This document shows, one piece after another, positions 25,067 to 36,124 of a stretch of 64,000 nucleotides of DNA. Numbering within the stretch: the first letter of the stretch is position 1; each line of letters starts with the position of its first letter. A program made the position numbers and the translations under genes. Origin of the DNA: Streptomyces sp. NRRL S-337 (GTDB taxonomy: Bacteria; Actinomycetota; Actinomycetes; Streptomycetales; Streptomycetaceae); assembly GCF_000720175.1 (NCBI RefSeq), contig NZ_JOIX01000024.1, positions 1-64,000 of the forward strand, in the 5' to 3' direction. The notes under the pieces are model-generated. The model did no database searches, was not told where the DNA came from, and saw only the letters and a list, made by a program, of their open reading frames with translations.

Positions 25067-25427
25067 GGCGGCGCTCTCCTCCCTGTCGGGCGCTGCGGCG
25101 ACGCGCGCGGGGTGGGCGGCGGCGCCGTTTCCGTAGTGCCAGGCCGATGATCGCTTTCCGGGTCTCGGATGGCGATGACCTGCGGCTGTGGCGCTAGGAG
25201 TATGCCCGATCGGCGGCTCCGCGTCACTGGTTGATCAACAGCGGGTACGGGTTCCGGCTCGCTACCCGGAAGGCACGCGGTGCCGCTACCGCCCGCCGGT
25301 GAAATTGGTCCGAACCATTGACGCACTGGTCTAGTCCTTCTACCTTCTCCTCAACGTTCAACGCGTTCATGCCAATTCGGAACGCAGGTCCGCACGCTTC
25401 CCCCTCGCCCCCCTCCGAGGAGACGAC
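25067..25427. promoter_or_regulatory. Divergent regulatory region of dehydrogenase and chitinase
   Basis: These 361 bp hold no gene. They contain a 10-bp palindrome GTTGATCAAC (25230-25239) in the middle and two DasR-like boxes close to the chitinase. AT content rises towards 25360, as expected for the chitinase promoter and untranslated leader. A GGAG-type RBS (CGAGGAGAC) ends 4 nt before the chitinase ATG. Confidence 0.6.
25304..25340 (+). promoter_or_regulatory. Two DasR-like/chitinase direct-repeat boxes
   Basis: ATTGGTCCGAACCATT (25304-25319) and ACTGGTCTAGTCCTTC (25325-25340) each match the DasR-responsive element ACTGGTCTAGACCACT at most positions. The two TGGTC cores are 21 bp apart, two helical turns. 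Paired TGGTCYAGACCT boxes are the known control element of Streptomyces chitinase promoters, giving GlcNAc-dependent repression by DasR. Confidence 0.8.
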
Positions 25428-26708
<1,281 letters not shown>

Positions 26709-26727
26709 CGGTCGCCGCACCGGATTC

Positions 26728-26761
26728 GGACGGGCGGGAGGTGGCGGCCTCCCGCCCGTCC
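26728..26761 (+). terminator. Chitinase terminator
   Basis: A perfect 14-bp stem GGACGGGCGGGAGG (26728-26741) pairs with 26748-26761 around a 6-nt loop, 20 bp after the stop. Also usable by the convergent TetR gene. Confidence 0.92.
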
Positions 26762-26801
26762 GGCATGCCGCCCTGCCGGTCCGGCATGCGCCCCGCCGGT
26801 C

Positions 26802-27458
26802 TCAGGCGGGCGGCCGGGGCGGGGCCGGGCAGGCCGGTTCGAACTCCTCGATCAGCCGGAGGGTGTCGCCCAGCCCGCGCACCAGCAGCGTCACCACCCT
26901 CTCGCGGGGCACCTCCTGTTCCGCGATCCAGTCCAGGGTGGCGCCCTCGACGCTGGAGAGCCAGCCGGTCAGCGCGGTGCGGGCGAGCGGCGGGAGGTCG
27001 GTACGGCCCCAGGCGCCGAGCGCGAGGGCGCCGAGCAGCCGGGCGCGCACCGTGTCGCGGATCGCCATGACCTCGGCGTCGAAGCCGACCCCGCCGGTGA
27101 CGATGGCGCGGTAGGCGGCCTGGTGGTGCTGGGCGTAGCGCAGATAGCCGTCGACGGTGCGCTGCACGCGTTCGACCGGCGGCAGGTCGTGGGTGGCGCC
27201 GGCCCGCTCGACCAGCTCGGCCACCGCGTCCTCGATGATCGCGAGGTAATAGCCCCGCTTGTTCGTGAAGTAGTAGTAGATCAGGCCCTTGGCGACCCCG
27301 GCCTGGCGGGCGATGTCGTCCATCGACAGCGCGTCATAGGAGGTGTCGGCGAACAACTTCCGCCCGGTGGCTATCAGTTCGGCGCGGCGCGCCTGGGAGC
27401 GCACGGTGCCGCGAGCGGCCCGGGAGCCGCTCGGGCCGCACTGTTGACCCTTGCTCAA
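26802..27458 (-). CDS. TetR/AcrR family regulator
   Basis: The 218-aa protein has an N-terminal HTH (RAELIATGRKLFADTSYDALSMDDIARQAGVAKGLIYYYFTNKRGYYLAII, residues about 25-75) and an all-helical ligand domain. The start is a TTG at 27458 behind AGGGCGG; a later GTG (VRSQARRAEL) is an alternative. It is divergent from the GAF-domain regulator and convergent with the chitinase, so its target is more likely the aldehyde dehydrogenase region or itself. Confidence 0.88.
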   Translation of the reverse strand: MSKGQQCGPSGSRAARGTVRSQARRAELIATGRKLFADTSYDALSMDDIARQAGVAKGLIYYYFTNKRGYYLAIIEDAVAELVERAGATHDLPPVERVQRTVDGYLRYAQHHQAAYRAIVTGGVGFDAEVMAIRDTVRARLLGALALGAWGRTDLPPLARTALTGWLSSVEGATLDWIAEQEVPRERVVTLLVRGLGDTLRLIEEFEPACPAPPRPPA

Positions 27459-27682
27459 AATCCGCCCTAGTCTCCAACTGCCAAGATCTGTATGGAGTAT
27501 GACAGAGCGTCATGAGTAACAGGACGCCCGGTCACCTCGGACCTGATCACCGCGGGTGGGTTGCGGCTGCACGCGGGGCATCCGTACGCCTGAGCGACAG
27601 CGAGCAGGCGGGGTTTACGGCTCCGTCCCGGCCGAGCACCATCGGCACGTACGGTGCAGGAGCCGCTGCGGAGAGGTGACAC

Positions 27683-28996
27683 GTGGTCAACCCCTGGCTG
27701 GCGATGGAGGCCGGCGCGGATCCGGTGGAGCGCACCCGGACGGTGCGCCGGGCCCATGCCGCGTTCCTGGCCGACGGGACCGTCGCCCCGCCGGTCCGCC
27801 GGGTCGTCGCCGAGTCGTGGCGCCGGTCCGCGCACGCCCGGGCCGCGTGGGACGGTGCCGCGCCGATCGAACTGGACGAGGCGGCGCTGCGGGCCCACCG
27901 CGAGAGCCATCCGCTGGCCCGCGCGATGCCCGTCTTCCGGGACCTGCTGGGCAGCATCGCGCAGGACGGGGCGCATCTGCTGGCCGTCTGCGACCAGCAG
28001 GGGCGGCTGCTGTGGGTGGAGGGGCACCGCGGGGTGCGGCGCAGCGCCGAGCGGATGAACTTCGTCGTCGGCGCGCGCTGGGACGAGCCGCACGCCGGCA
28101 CCAACGCGCCCGGCACCGCGCTCGCCGCCGATCACGCCGTGCAGATCTTCGCCGCCGAACACTACAACCGGCAGGTGCAGCGCTGGACCTGTGCCGCCGC
28201 GCCGCTGCACGATCCGCGGACCGGGCGGCTGCTGGGCGCGGTGGACATCACCGGCGGCGACCATCTGGCGAGCCCGCACAGCCTGGCCCTGGTGCAGGCC
28301 ACCGCCCGGGCCGCGGAGGCCCATCTCGCGGCCGGGGCGCCGCAACCGGGCGCGTACCTGTCCGTGCTCGGCCGGGACGAGGCGCTGCTGGTCGTCGACG
28401 GCCGGCGGCTGCGGCTCGGGCGCCGGCACAGCGAGATCGTGCTGCTGCTGGCCCGTCATCCGGCGGGCCTGACGGGTGATCAGCTCACCGTGCAGCTCTA
28501 CGGCGAGCGCGAGATGCGCCCGGTGACGCTGCGCGCCGAGCTGTCCCGGCTGCGGCAGCTCGTCGGTGGCCTGCTGCACTCGCGTCCGTACCGCCTGAGC
28601 CGGCCGGTGGAGACCGACCTCGGGACGGTCGAGGAACGGCTGGCGGCCGGCGACCCGTGGGCCGCGCTGGACGGCTACGGCGGCCCGCTGCTGCCGTCGT
28701 CGGAGGCACCCGGCGTACGGCGGCTGCGGTCCGCGGTCGCGGACCGGTTGCGCGCCGCCCTGCTCGCCGTGCGCGATCCGGAACTGCTGGGCGCGTGGTC
28801 CCGTACGCCGTGGGGCGAGGACGACCTGGAGGTCTGGGAGGCCCTGGTGGACGCGCTGCCGGAGCGGTCACCGGCCCGCGGAGTGCCGCGCGCCGCCGCG
28901 GACCGGCTGCGCGCCGCGTACGGCCTGAACGGCGGCGCGGTACCCGTCCCGGCCGCAGCGCGCAGCGCAACGTTCCGGCAACCTCCGCCGCCCTAG
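27683..28996 (+). CDS. GAF-domain transcriptional regulator of aldehyde dehydrogenase
   Basis: The 437-aa protein begins with the AcoR-like N-terminal region (VAESWRRSAHA ... HPLARAMPVFRDLLG), then a GAF domain with LAVCDQQGRLLWVEGHRGVRR, GARWDEPHAGTNAPGTAL, HYNRQVQRWTCAAAPLHDPRTGRLLGAVDITG (to residue about 195). It has no AAA+ domain. The C-terminal part holds a winged-helix-like segment (LRLGRRHSEIVLLLARHPAGLTGDQLTVQLYG) typical of actinobacterial regulators beside acetaldehyde dehydrogenases. GTG 27683 follows GGAGAGG. It lies 67 bp upstream of the dehydrogenase on the same strand. Confidence 0.85.
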   Translation: MVNPWLAMEAGADPVERTRTVRRAHAAFLADGTVAPPVRRVVAESWRRSAHARAAWDGAAPIELDEAALRAHRESHPLARAMPVFRDLLGSIAQDGAHLLAVCDQQGRLLWVEGHRGVRRSAERMNFVVGARWDEPHAGTNAPGTALAADHAVQIFAAEHYNRQVQRWTCAAAPLHDPRTGRLLGAVDITGGDHLASPHSLALVQATARAAEAHLAAGAPQPGAYLSVLGRDEALLVVDGRRLRLGRRHSEIVLLLARHPAGLTGDQLTVQLYGEREMRPVTLRAELSRLRQLVGGLLHSRPYRLSRPVETDLGTVEERLAAGDPWAALDGYGGPLLPSSEAPGVRRLRSAVADRLRAALLAVRDPELLGAWSRTPWGEDDLEVWEALVDALPERSPARGVPRAAADRLRAAYGLNGGAVPVPAAARSATFRQPPPP

Positions 28997-29063
28997 GGTG
29001 CGCCCATCGCCCGCCGCACGGGAGCGGCGGGCACCGCACCGAGAGTGATGGGGAGGCCGCCTC

Positions 29064-30587
<1,524 letters not shown>

Positions 30588-30596
30588 GGGCCTGAC

Positions 30597-33044
30597 TTAC
30601 GCACTTCCACCCCCCGTGGACGCCGGCTCCAACGGCTGTTCCGCCCAGATGGTTTTGCCGTTGCGTACGTAGCGGGTGCCCCAGCGGGCGGTGAGTTGGG
30701 CGATCAGGAAGAGGCCACGGCCGCCTTCGTCGGTGGTGGCCGCGTGGCGCAGGTGGGGCGAGGTGCTGCTGGTGTCCGAGACCTCGCAGATGAGGTGGTG
30801 GTTCCGGATGAGCCGGAGGGTGGCCGGACCGCTGCTGTAGCGGTAGGCGTTGGTGATCAGCTCACTGACGATCAGCTCGGTGGTGAGGGCCATGTCGTCC
30901 AGGCCCCAGTCGTGGAGCTGGGCGGCCGCGAGCTTCCGGGCCTCGGCGGCGGCGGTCGGTTCGGCCGGCAACTCCCAGGTGGCCACCTGGTGTTCGGCCA
31001 GGCAGCGGGTGCGGGCGGCGAGCAACGCGATGTCGTCGCGGGGACTCTCGGGGAGCAGCGCGTCCTCCACCGCCTTGCAGATGTCCTCCAGGGACCGGGC
31101 GGGATCGCTCAGCGCCCCGCGGAAGAGCGCCAGGCCCTCATCGAGATCGCGGCGCCAGGCCGAAAGGAGTCCATCGGTGTAGAGGACGAGCAGGGAGCCC
31201 TCGGGCAGTTCCCATTCGGTGGCTTCGAAGGGCAGTCCGCCCAGGCCGAGCGGCGGGCCGGCCGGCAGATCGGGGAAGTCCACCCGTCCGTCCGGGGTCA
31301 CCACCGCGGGCGGCGGGTGGCCGGCGCGGGCGAGGGCGCAGCGCCCGTGGACCGGGTCGCAGACCGCGTACAGGCAGGTCGCGCCGACTATCTGCGGGGA
31401 GTTCTCGTCGGTCGCCTCCTGCTCGGCGGCCAGCCGGTCCACAAGGTCGTCCAGATGGGAGAGGACCTCGTCCGGTGGCAGGTCGAGGTTGGCGAGGGTG
31501 TGGACCGCGGTGCGCAGCCGGCCCATGGTGGCCGCGGCGTGGATGCCGTGGCCGACCACATCGCCGACGACGAGGGCGACCCGGAGTCCGGAGAGCGGGA
31601 TGACGTCGAACCAGTCGCCACCGACACCGGCGGTGGTGTCGGCCGGCCGGTACCGGCGGGCGATCTCGACCGCATGGTGCTCGGGTACCTCGCGCGGGAG
31701 CAGGCTGCGCTGCAGCGCGACGGCGGCCTGTTGCTGCTGGGTGTAGCGCCGGGCGTTGTCGATGGATACGGCGGCGCGGGCGGCGAACTCCTCGGCCAGC
31801 GTCAGGTCGTCCTCCTCGAACGGCTCGGGCCGGCGCCACCGCCACAGGCTCACCACGCCCAGCACGAGGCCGCGCGCGACCAACGGCACCACGATGAGTG
31901 AGTGGACGCCCAGCTCGCGGACCCGCTCGACCTTGGCCGGGTCCAGGGACGACCAGGCGGGGGAGAATTCCAGGACCGGTTCGAGGACGGGACGTCGCTC
32001 GGCCAGGCATCTGGCCTGCGGTGCCTCCGGAGGGAAGTGCATCGTGTGGCCCACCGGGAACATCACCGGCGGCGCCTCCGGCGAGACGCTCCGCACGGCC
32101 GTCCTGCACAGGGAGGCCGACGGCTCCTGGTCGGGCTCCTCACCGCGGGTCACCGATTCGAGCAGATCCACGGAAGCGCAGTCCGCGAGGTCGGGGACCG
32201 CGACCTCGGCCAGCTCACGCGCCGTGGCCTCCACGTCGAGGGTGGTGCCGATACGAGCGCCGGCCTCGTTGAGCAATGCCAGTCTCCGGCGCGCCCGGTA
32301 GCGGTCGGTGACGTCCTCGACGAGCTCGGTGACACCAAGGATCCGCCCGGACGCATCCTGCATCCGGAAGGCCGAGACGGAGACGAACATCTCCGTGTGG
32401 GGGTCGTGCCGCAGATGGCAGGGCTGCTCGGTGAAGATCAGCGGTTCACCCGTTTCGAGCACCCGCCGCAGCCCCGACTCCACCAGTGCCGTGTCCCGGT
32501 CGACGACGAAGTCTCCGGTGCGCATCCCCCGGTAGTACTCGGCCGGGAGGCCGCCGAACCGCGCGATCGCCCGGTTCACCCGTAGCAGGCTCAGGTCAGG
32601 GGCGAGGACGGCGAGACCGATCGGGGACCGGCGGAACATCCCGTCCAGGACCGACCGGTCCGTCTCCCACTGGATCACCTGCTCCGCGGGCGCACTCGCG
32701 AGGAACCACTCGACGCGGGAGTCCGGCCGCACCACTGCCCGGGCCCGGCAGCCCACCTCGATCCGTTCCCCGCCCCGGTCCCGCACCGGGATGACCCCGA
32801 ACCAGCCGCCGGCGCTCACACAGGCCGCCACCGCCGCCATGACGACGTCCTCATCGCGTGGGTCGAGCAGGAGGTCGCGGGCCGCCCGTCCCAGCACCTC
32901 CTCGGGCGAGTAGCCGAGCAGCGCCTCGGCACCCTCGCTCCAGCCGACGACCCGCCCTGTGTCGTCCAGCACCGCGGAGGCCGAGCGACGCACCGCGAAC
33001 GGGTCGTCCGGACTCTCGCTGAACGTCGCCACCGGTGTGTCCAT
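30597..33044 (-). CDS. PAS-PAS-GAF-PP2C phosphatase with anti-sigma kinase domain
   Basis: The 815-aa soluble protein has domains in order: PAS (about 15-125; GWSEGAEALLGYSPEEVLGR), PAS (about 135-250), GAF (about 260-425; GARIGTTLDVEATARELAEVAVPDLAD), SpoIIE/PP2C phosphatase (about 445-655; GVGGDWFDVIPLSGLRVALVVGDVVGHG, DGLLSAWRRDLDEGL, SPRDDIALLAAR) and an RsbW-like HATPase_c (about 690-800; LTTELIVSELITNAYRYS, GGRGLFLIAQL). It probably dephosphorylates an anti-anti-sigma factor and phosphorylates it through the HATPase, in response to signals bound by PAS/GAF. ATG 33044 is used. Confidence 0.92.
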   Translation of the reverse strand: MDTPVATFSESPDDPFAVRRSASAVLDDTGRVVGWSEGAEALLGYSPEEVLGRAARDLLLDPRDEDVVMAAVAACVSAGGWFGVIPVRDRGGERIEVGCRARAVVRPDSRVEWFLASAPAEQVIQWETDRSVLDGMFRRSPIGLAVLAPDLSLLRVNRAIARFGGLPAEYYRGMRTGDFVVDRDTALVESGLRRVLETGEPLIFTEQPCHLRHDPHTEMFVSVSAFRMQDASGRILGVTELVEDVTDRYRARRRLALLNEAGARIGTTLDVEATARELAEVAVPDLADCASVDLLESVTRGEEPDQEPSASLCRTAVRSVSPEAPPVMFPVGHTMHFPPEAPQARCLAERRPVLEPVLEFSPAWSSLDPAKVERVRELGVHSLIVVPLVARGLVLGVVSLWRWRRPEPFEEDDLTLAEEFAARAAVSIDNARRYTQQQQAAVALQRSLLPREVPEHHAVEIARRYRPADTTAGVGGDWFDVIPLSGLRVALVVGDVVGHGIHAAATMGRLRTAVHTLANLDLPPDEVLSHLDDLVDRLAAEQEATDENSPQIVGATCLYAVCDPVHGRCALARAGHPPPAVVTPDGRVDFPDLPAGPPLGLGGLPFEATEWELPEGSLLVLYTDGLLSAWRRDLDEGLALFRGALSDPARSLEDICKAVEDALLPESPRDDIALLAARTRCLAEHQVATWELPAEPTAAAEARKLAAAQLHDWGLDDMALTTELIVSELITNAYRYSSGPATLRLIRNHHLICEVSDTSSTSPHLRHAATTDEGGRGLFLIAQLTARWGTRYVRNGKTIWAEQPLEPASTGGGSA

Positions 33045-33314
33045 CACTACCACCCTCGTACCACCCCGGCGAGATCGCGCGCTGGAGCCGGGGGCGCTGC
33101 TCGCTCCGGTCGCCGAGGTCCAGAGACCGGTTGCCGTGCCTCACGCAAGGTGTCCGACGCGCGGAGGCGGCGAGTGACGTGACGGGTCCCCCTCGGTTCA
33201 TGGCTGACGTCGTCCCCTTCACCACCCTCCATCTCGCCGGCGTCCTTGGCACCGCGCTCCCCCACCACCGGTTCCACGGCTTCAGGCCCAGGGCTTGCCG
33301 GGCTGCGGAGACGG

Positions 33315-34286
33315 TCAGGCGGCTGCCTGTGGGGGGCGGAAGGTGCGGCGGTAGGTCTGGGGGCTGACGCCGATGGCGGTGTGGAGGTGTTGGCGGAGGG
33401 AGGTCCCGGTGCCGAAACCGGCGCGCTGGGCGACGAGGTCAACGGGCCAGTCGGTGGTCTCCAGGAAGTGGCGTGCGAGGTCCACGCGTTGCCGGGTGAC
33501 CCACCGGCCGGGGGTGCTGCCGACTTCGTCGCGGAAGCGGCGGCTGAAGGTGCGCACGCTCATGTTGGCATGGGCGGCGAGGCCGGCCAGGGTGAGCGGT
33601 TCGGCCAGGTGCCGCACGGCCCATGCCCGGGTGGCCGCGGTGCTGCCGGTGGACGGATCCGGGACGGGGCGCTGGATGTACTGGGCCTGGCCACCGTCGC
33701 GCCAGGGCGGTACGACGCAGGAGCGGGCGACCTCGTTGGCGATGTGGCTGCCGTGGTCGCGGCGGATGAGGTGCAGACACAGGTCGATGCCCGCGGCGAC
33801 CCCGGCGGAGGTGAGGACATCGCCGTCGTCGACGTACAGGACGTCGGGGTGGACGCGGGTGGTGGTGAACATCCGCTGGAGCCGGTCGGCCTCCCGCCAG
33901 TGGGTGGTGACGGGACGGCCGTCGAGGAGGCCGGCGGCGGCCAGGACGTAGGTGCCGCTGCAGATCGCGACCATCCTCGTCCCGGGGCGAACGGCGGCCA
34001 GGGCATCACGCAGCGGGCCGGGCAGGCGGCCTTCGTCCCGTATCGGTCCCAGCCGGTGGGAGGGCGGGACGACGACGGTGTCGACGGTGGCCAGCAGGGA
34101 GGCGTCGTGGGAGACCGCGAGGTCGTAGTCGGCCTCGGCGCGCACGGGGCCGCCGTCCAGGCTGCACGTGGTCACGGAGTACAGCGGGTTGCCGTCGCCG
34201 TCGCGGGCGGCGCCGAAGAGGCGGGCGGGAATGCCCAGTTCGAAGGGGACGATGCCGTCCAGGGCAAGGACGCCCACACGATGCAT
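33315..34286 (-). CDS. GlxA-family AraC-type regulator
   Basis: The 323-aa protein has an N-terminal DJ-1/PfpI class glutamine-amidotransferase-like domain (MHRVGVLALDGIVPFELGIPARLFG ... AICSGTYVLAAAGLLDGRPVTTHW, with the nucleophile-elbow Cys) and a C-terminal AraC double HTH (LTLAGLAAHANMSVRTFSRRFRDEVGSTPGRWVTRQRVDLARHFLETTDWPVDLVAQRAGFGTGTSLRQHL). It is divergent from a quinone-type oxidoreductase, its likely target. Its RBS and start region are tandemly duplicated. Confidence 0.93.
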   Translation of the reverse strand: MHRVGVLALDGIVPFELGIPARLFGAARDGDGNPLYSVTTCSLDGGPVRAEADYDLAVSHDASLLATVDTVVVPPSHRLGPIRDEGRLPGPLRDALAAVRPGTRMVAICSGTYVLAAAGLLDGRPVTTHWREADRLQRMFTTTRVHPDVLYVDDGDVLTSAGVAAGIDLCLHLIRRDHGSHIANEVARSCVVPPWRDGGQAQYIQRPVPDPSTGSTAATRAWAVRHLAEPLTLAGLAAHANMSVRTFSRRFRDEVGSTPGRWVTRQRVDLARHFLETTDWPVDLVAQRAGFGTGTSLRQHLHTAIGVSPQTYRRTFRPPQAAA

Positions 34287-34332
34287 GGCCAGATCCTCTC
34301 GGGACGATGGATGGCCAGATCCTTTCAGGACG
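34285..34332. repeat. 26-bp tandem duplication of the GlxA-type gene's RBS and start region
   Basis: ATGGCCAGATCCTCTCGGGACG (34285-34306 region) recurs at 34311-34332 with two differences, an exact 26-bp period. On the minus strand each copy reads RAAGGATCTGGCCAT followed by a CATCGT, so the Shine-Dalgarno region is doubled; only the gene-proximal copy keeps ATG. Confidence 0.8.
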
Positions 34333-34459
34333 TGGCCGTTGCGCCACCACCGGGGGCTGAGCCGGCCGGACAGTCTGGGGCCGTGTCCGAGACCACCGGC
34401 ACCGCCGACATCTCCGGCACCGGAACTCCCCCGTACCTCCACCGAGAAGGAACGCCTTC

Positions 34460-35485
34460 ATGACCCAGCCGATCACCGCGCCCGTCACCGCGCCCACCAC
34501 CGGGCCTCTTACTGCCTCTTCGACCATGCGCGCGGTGTCCCAGGAGCGGGGCGGCGCTCCCGACGTCCTGAAGGTCGTCGAGACGGAGCGGCCGGATCCG
34601 GGCCGGGGCGAGATCCTGGTCCGGGTGCGCGCGGCGGGTGTGAACCCCGCCGACTGGAAGCTCCGCGAGCGCGGTGTGTTCGCCGATGGGGCCATGCCTC
34701 CCTTCACCCTCGGCTTCGATGTGGCCGGCGTCGTGGCGGCTGTCGGCTCGGGCGTGACGATCTTCCAGCCCGGTGACGCGGTGTTCGGGATGCCCCGCTT
34801 CCCGCACCAGGCGGGCGCGTATGCCGAGTACGTCACCGCACCGGCCCGGCACTTCGCCCCGCGCCCGCGCGGCCTCGACCACTTCCAGGCCGGCGCCCTG
34901 CCGCTGGCCTCGCTCACCGCCTGGCAGGCCCTGGTCGACACCGCTCACGTCCGGCCCGGGCAGCGGGTCCTGATCCATGCGGCGGCCGGCGGCGTCGGCC
35001 ACCTGGCGGTGCAGATCGCCAAGGCCCGCGGCGCCTACGTCATCGGCACCGCCAGCGCCGCCAAGCACGACCTGGTGCGCGCACTCGGCGCCGACGAGGT
35101 CATCGACCACCGCACCCAGGACGCCGGCGACACCGTCCGCGACATCGATGTCGTCCTCGACGGGATCGGCGGGCCCAACTGGGCGCGGTCCCTGCGCACC
35201 CTGCGCCGCGGCGGCACGCTGGTCTCGCTCCTCCCGTTCGACGACGCTTTCCCCGCCCGGCAGGCCGAGGAAGCCGGGGTGCGGGCGGTGTTCATGCTCG
35301 TCGAACCCGACCGGCAGGGGCTGCGCGAGATCAGCGCCCTCGTCGAGGACGGCCGCCTGCGGGTGCTCGTCGAGGCGGTGTTCCCCCTTGAACACGCCGC
35401 GCGGGCACATGAGTTGGGCGAGGCCGGCCGGACCACCGGAAAGATCGTCCTGGCCGTCGGCTCCGAGCCTGGTTCGGAGTCCTAG
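34460..35485 (+). CDS. Zinc-independent NADP-dependent quinone oxidoreductase (MDR)
   Basis: The 341-aa medium-chain reductase has GroES-like motifs (ILVRVRAAGVNPADWKLRERG, LGFDVAGVVAAVGSGV, GAYAEYV) and a Rossmann domain with VLIHAAAGGVGHLAVQIAKARGAYVIGTAS. The catalytic zinc ligands of alcohol dehydrogenases are missing, as in QOR/zeta-crystallins. The first 20 residues are a Thr/Pro/Ala stretch (TAPVTAPTTGP) encoded by a short repeat; a start at the internal ATG giving MRAVSQERGG is possible. Divergent from a GlxA-type regulator. Confidence 0.9.
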   Translation: MTQPITAPVTAPTTGPLTASSTMRAVSQERGGAPDVLKVVETERPDPGRGEILVRVRAAGVNPADWKLRERGVFADGAMPPFTLGFDVAGVVAAVGSGVTIFQPGDAVFGMPRFPHQAGAYAEYVTAPARHFAPRPRGLDHFQAGALPLASLTAWQALVDTAHVRPGQRVLIHAAAGGVGHLAVQIAKARGAYVIGTASAAKHDLVRALGADEVIDHRTQDAGDTVRDIDVVLDGIGGPNWARSLRTLRRGGTLVSLLPFDDAFPARQAEEAGVRAVFMLVEPDRQGLREISALVEDGRLRVLVEAVFPLEHAARAHELGEAGRTTGKIVLAVGSEPGSES

Positions 35486-35512
35486 CCCGGACGCCGGACT
35501 TACAAATTCACC

Positions 35513-35548
35513 TTGCAAGCATGATTTGCAACTTCTAGGCTGCCGCGC
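35513..35548 (+). promoter_or_regulatory. Promoter/operator for a probably leaderless ArsR-type gene
   Basis: TTGCAA (35513-35518) lies 17 nt before TAGGCT (35536-35541), a good -35/-10 pair that places the start point at or next to the ATG at 35549. A second TTGCAA at 35526-35531 makes TTGCA-N9-TGCAA across the promoter, a plausible autoregulatory operator. No Shine-Dalgarno is present. Confidence 0.6.
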
Positions 35549-36124
35549 ATGCCACCCGAACCTCAGGAAATCAACGACGTAGAGGCCCTCCGGGTGCTCG
35601 CGCACCCCATGCGGCAGAAGATCGAGCAGTGCCTGCGGAAGGGCCCCGCCAACTCCACGACTCTCGCGCGCGAACTGGGCGAGAGCACCGGGCTGACCAG
35701 CTATCACCTGCGCCAGATGGCCAAGCACGGGTTCATCGAGGAGGCGCCCGAGCTGGCGAAGGGGCGGGAGCGGTGGTGGCGGGTGGTGCCCGGGGACCGG
35801 CGGTTCCCGCCGTACAGCCGGCAGACACCGCAGATGCGGGAGGCGCTCACCCAGATGCACCGGCTGAACCTCGCCGAACTGCTCGACAGTGCCCGGCAGT
35901 TCGAGGCGGCGCGGGACAACCTCGGCCCCTGGGCGGATGCGGCGATCTTCTCCCGTGCCACGCTACGGCTCGATCCGGCCCAACTCCGGGAGTTCTTCGA
36001 GGAGTACATCGCGCTGATCCACCGGTACTCCCCCACCCAGGAGGAAGCGACTCCCGAGGCGCGCGCCGTCCTGGTCCGTCTGCTCGGGTTCCCCGAGATC
36101 GGCGAAGAGGACGGCACGGCGTGA
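35549..36124 (+). CDS. ArsR-type (HTH_20) transcriptional regulator
   Basis: The 191-aa protein has an N-terminal winged helix (VEALRVLAHPMRQKIEQCLRKGPANSTTLARELGESTGLTSYHLRQMAKHGFIEEAPE, residues about 9-68) and a longer C-terminal helical region seen in the HTH_20 subgroup rather than small metal-sensing ArsR; no metal-binding cysteine pair is seen. Its promoter suggests a leaderless transcript. Its stop overlaps the GTG of the hydrolase gene (GTGA), so the two are cotranslated. Confidence 0.88.
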   Translation: MPPEPQEINDVEALRVLAHPMRQKIEQCLRKGPANSTTLARELGESTGLTSYHLRQMAKHGFIEEAPELAKGRERWWRVVPGDRRFPPYSRQTPQMREALTQMHRLNLAELLDSARQFEAARDNLGPWADAAIFSRATLRLDPAQLREFFEEYIALIHRYSPTQEEATPEARAVLVRLLGFPEIGEEDGTA

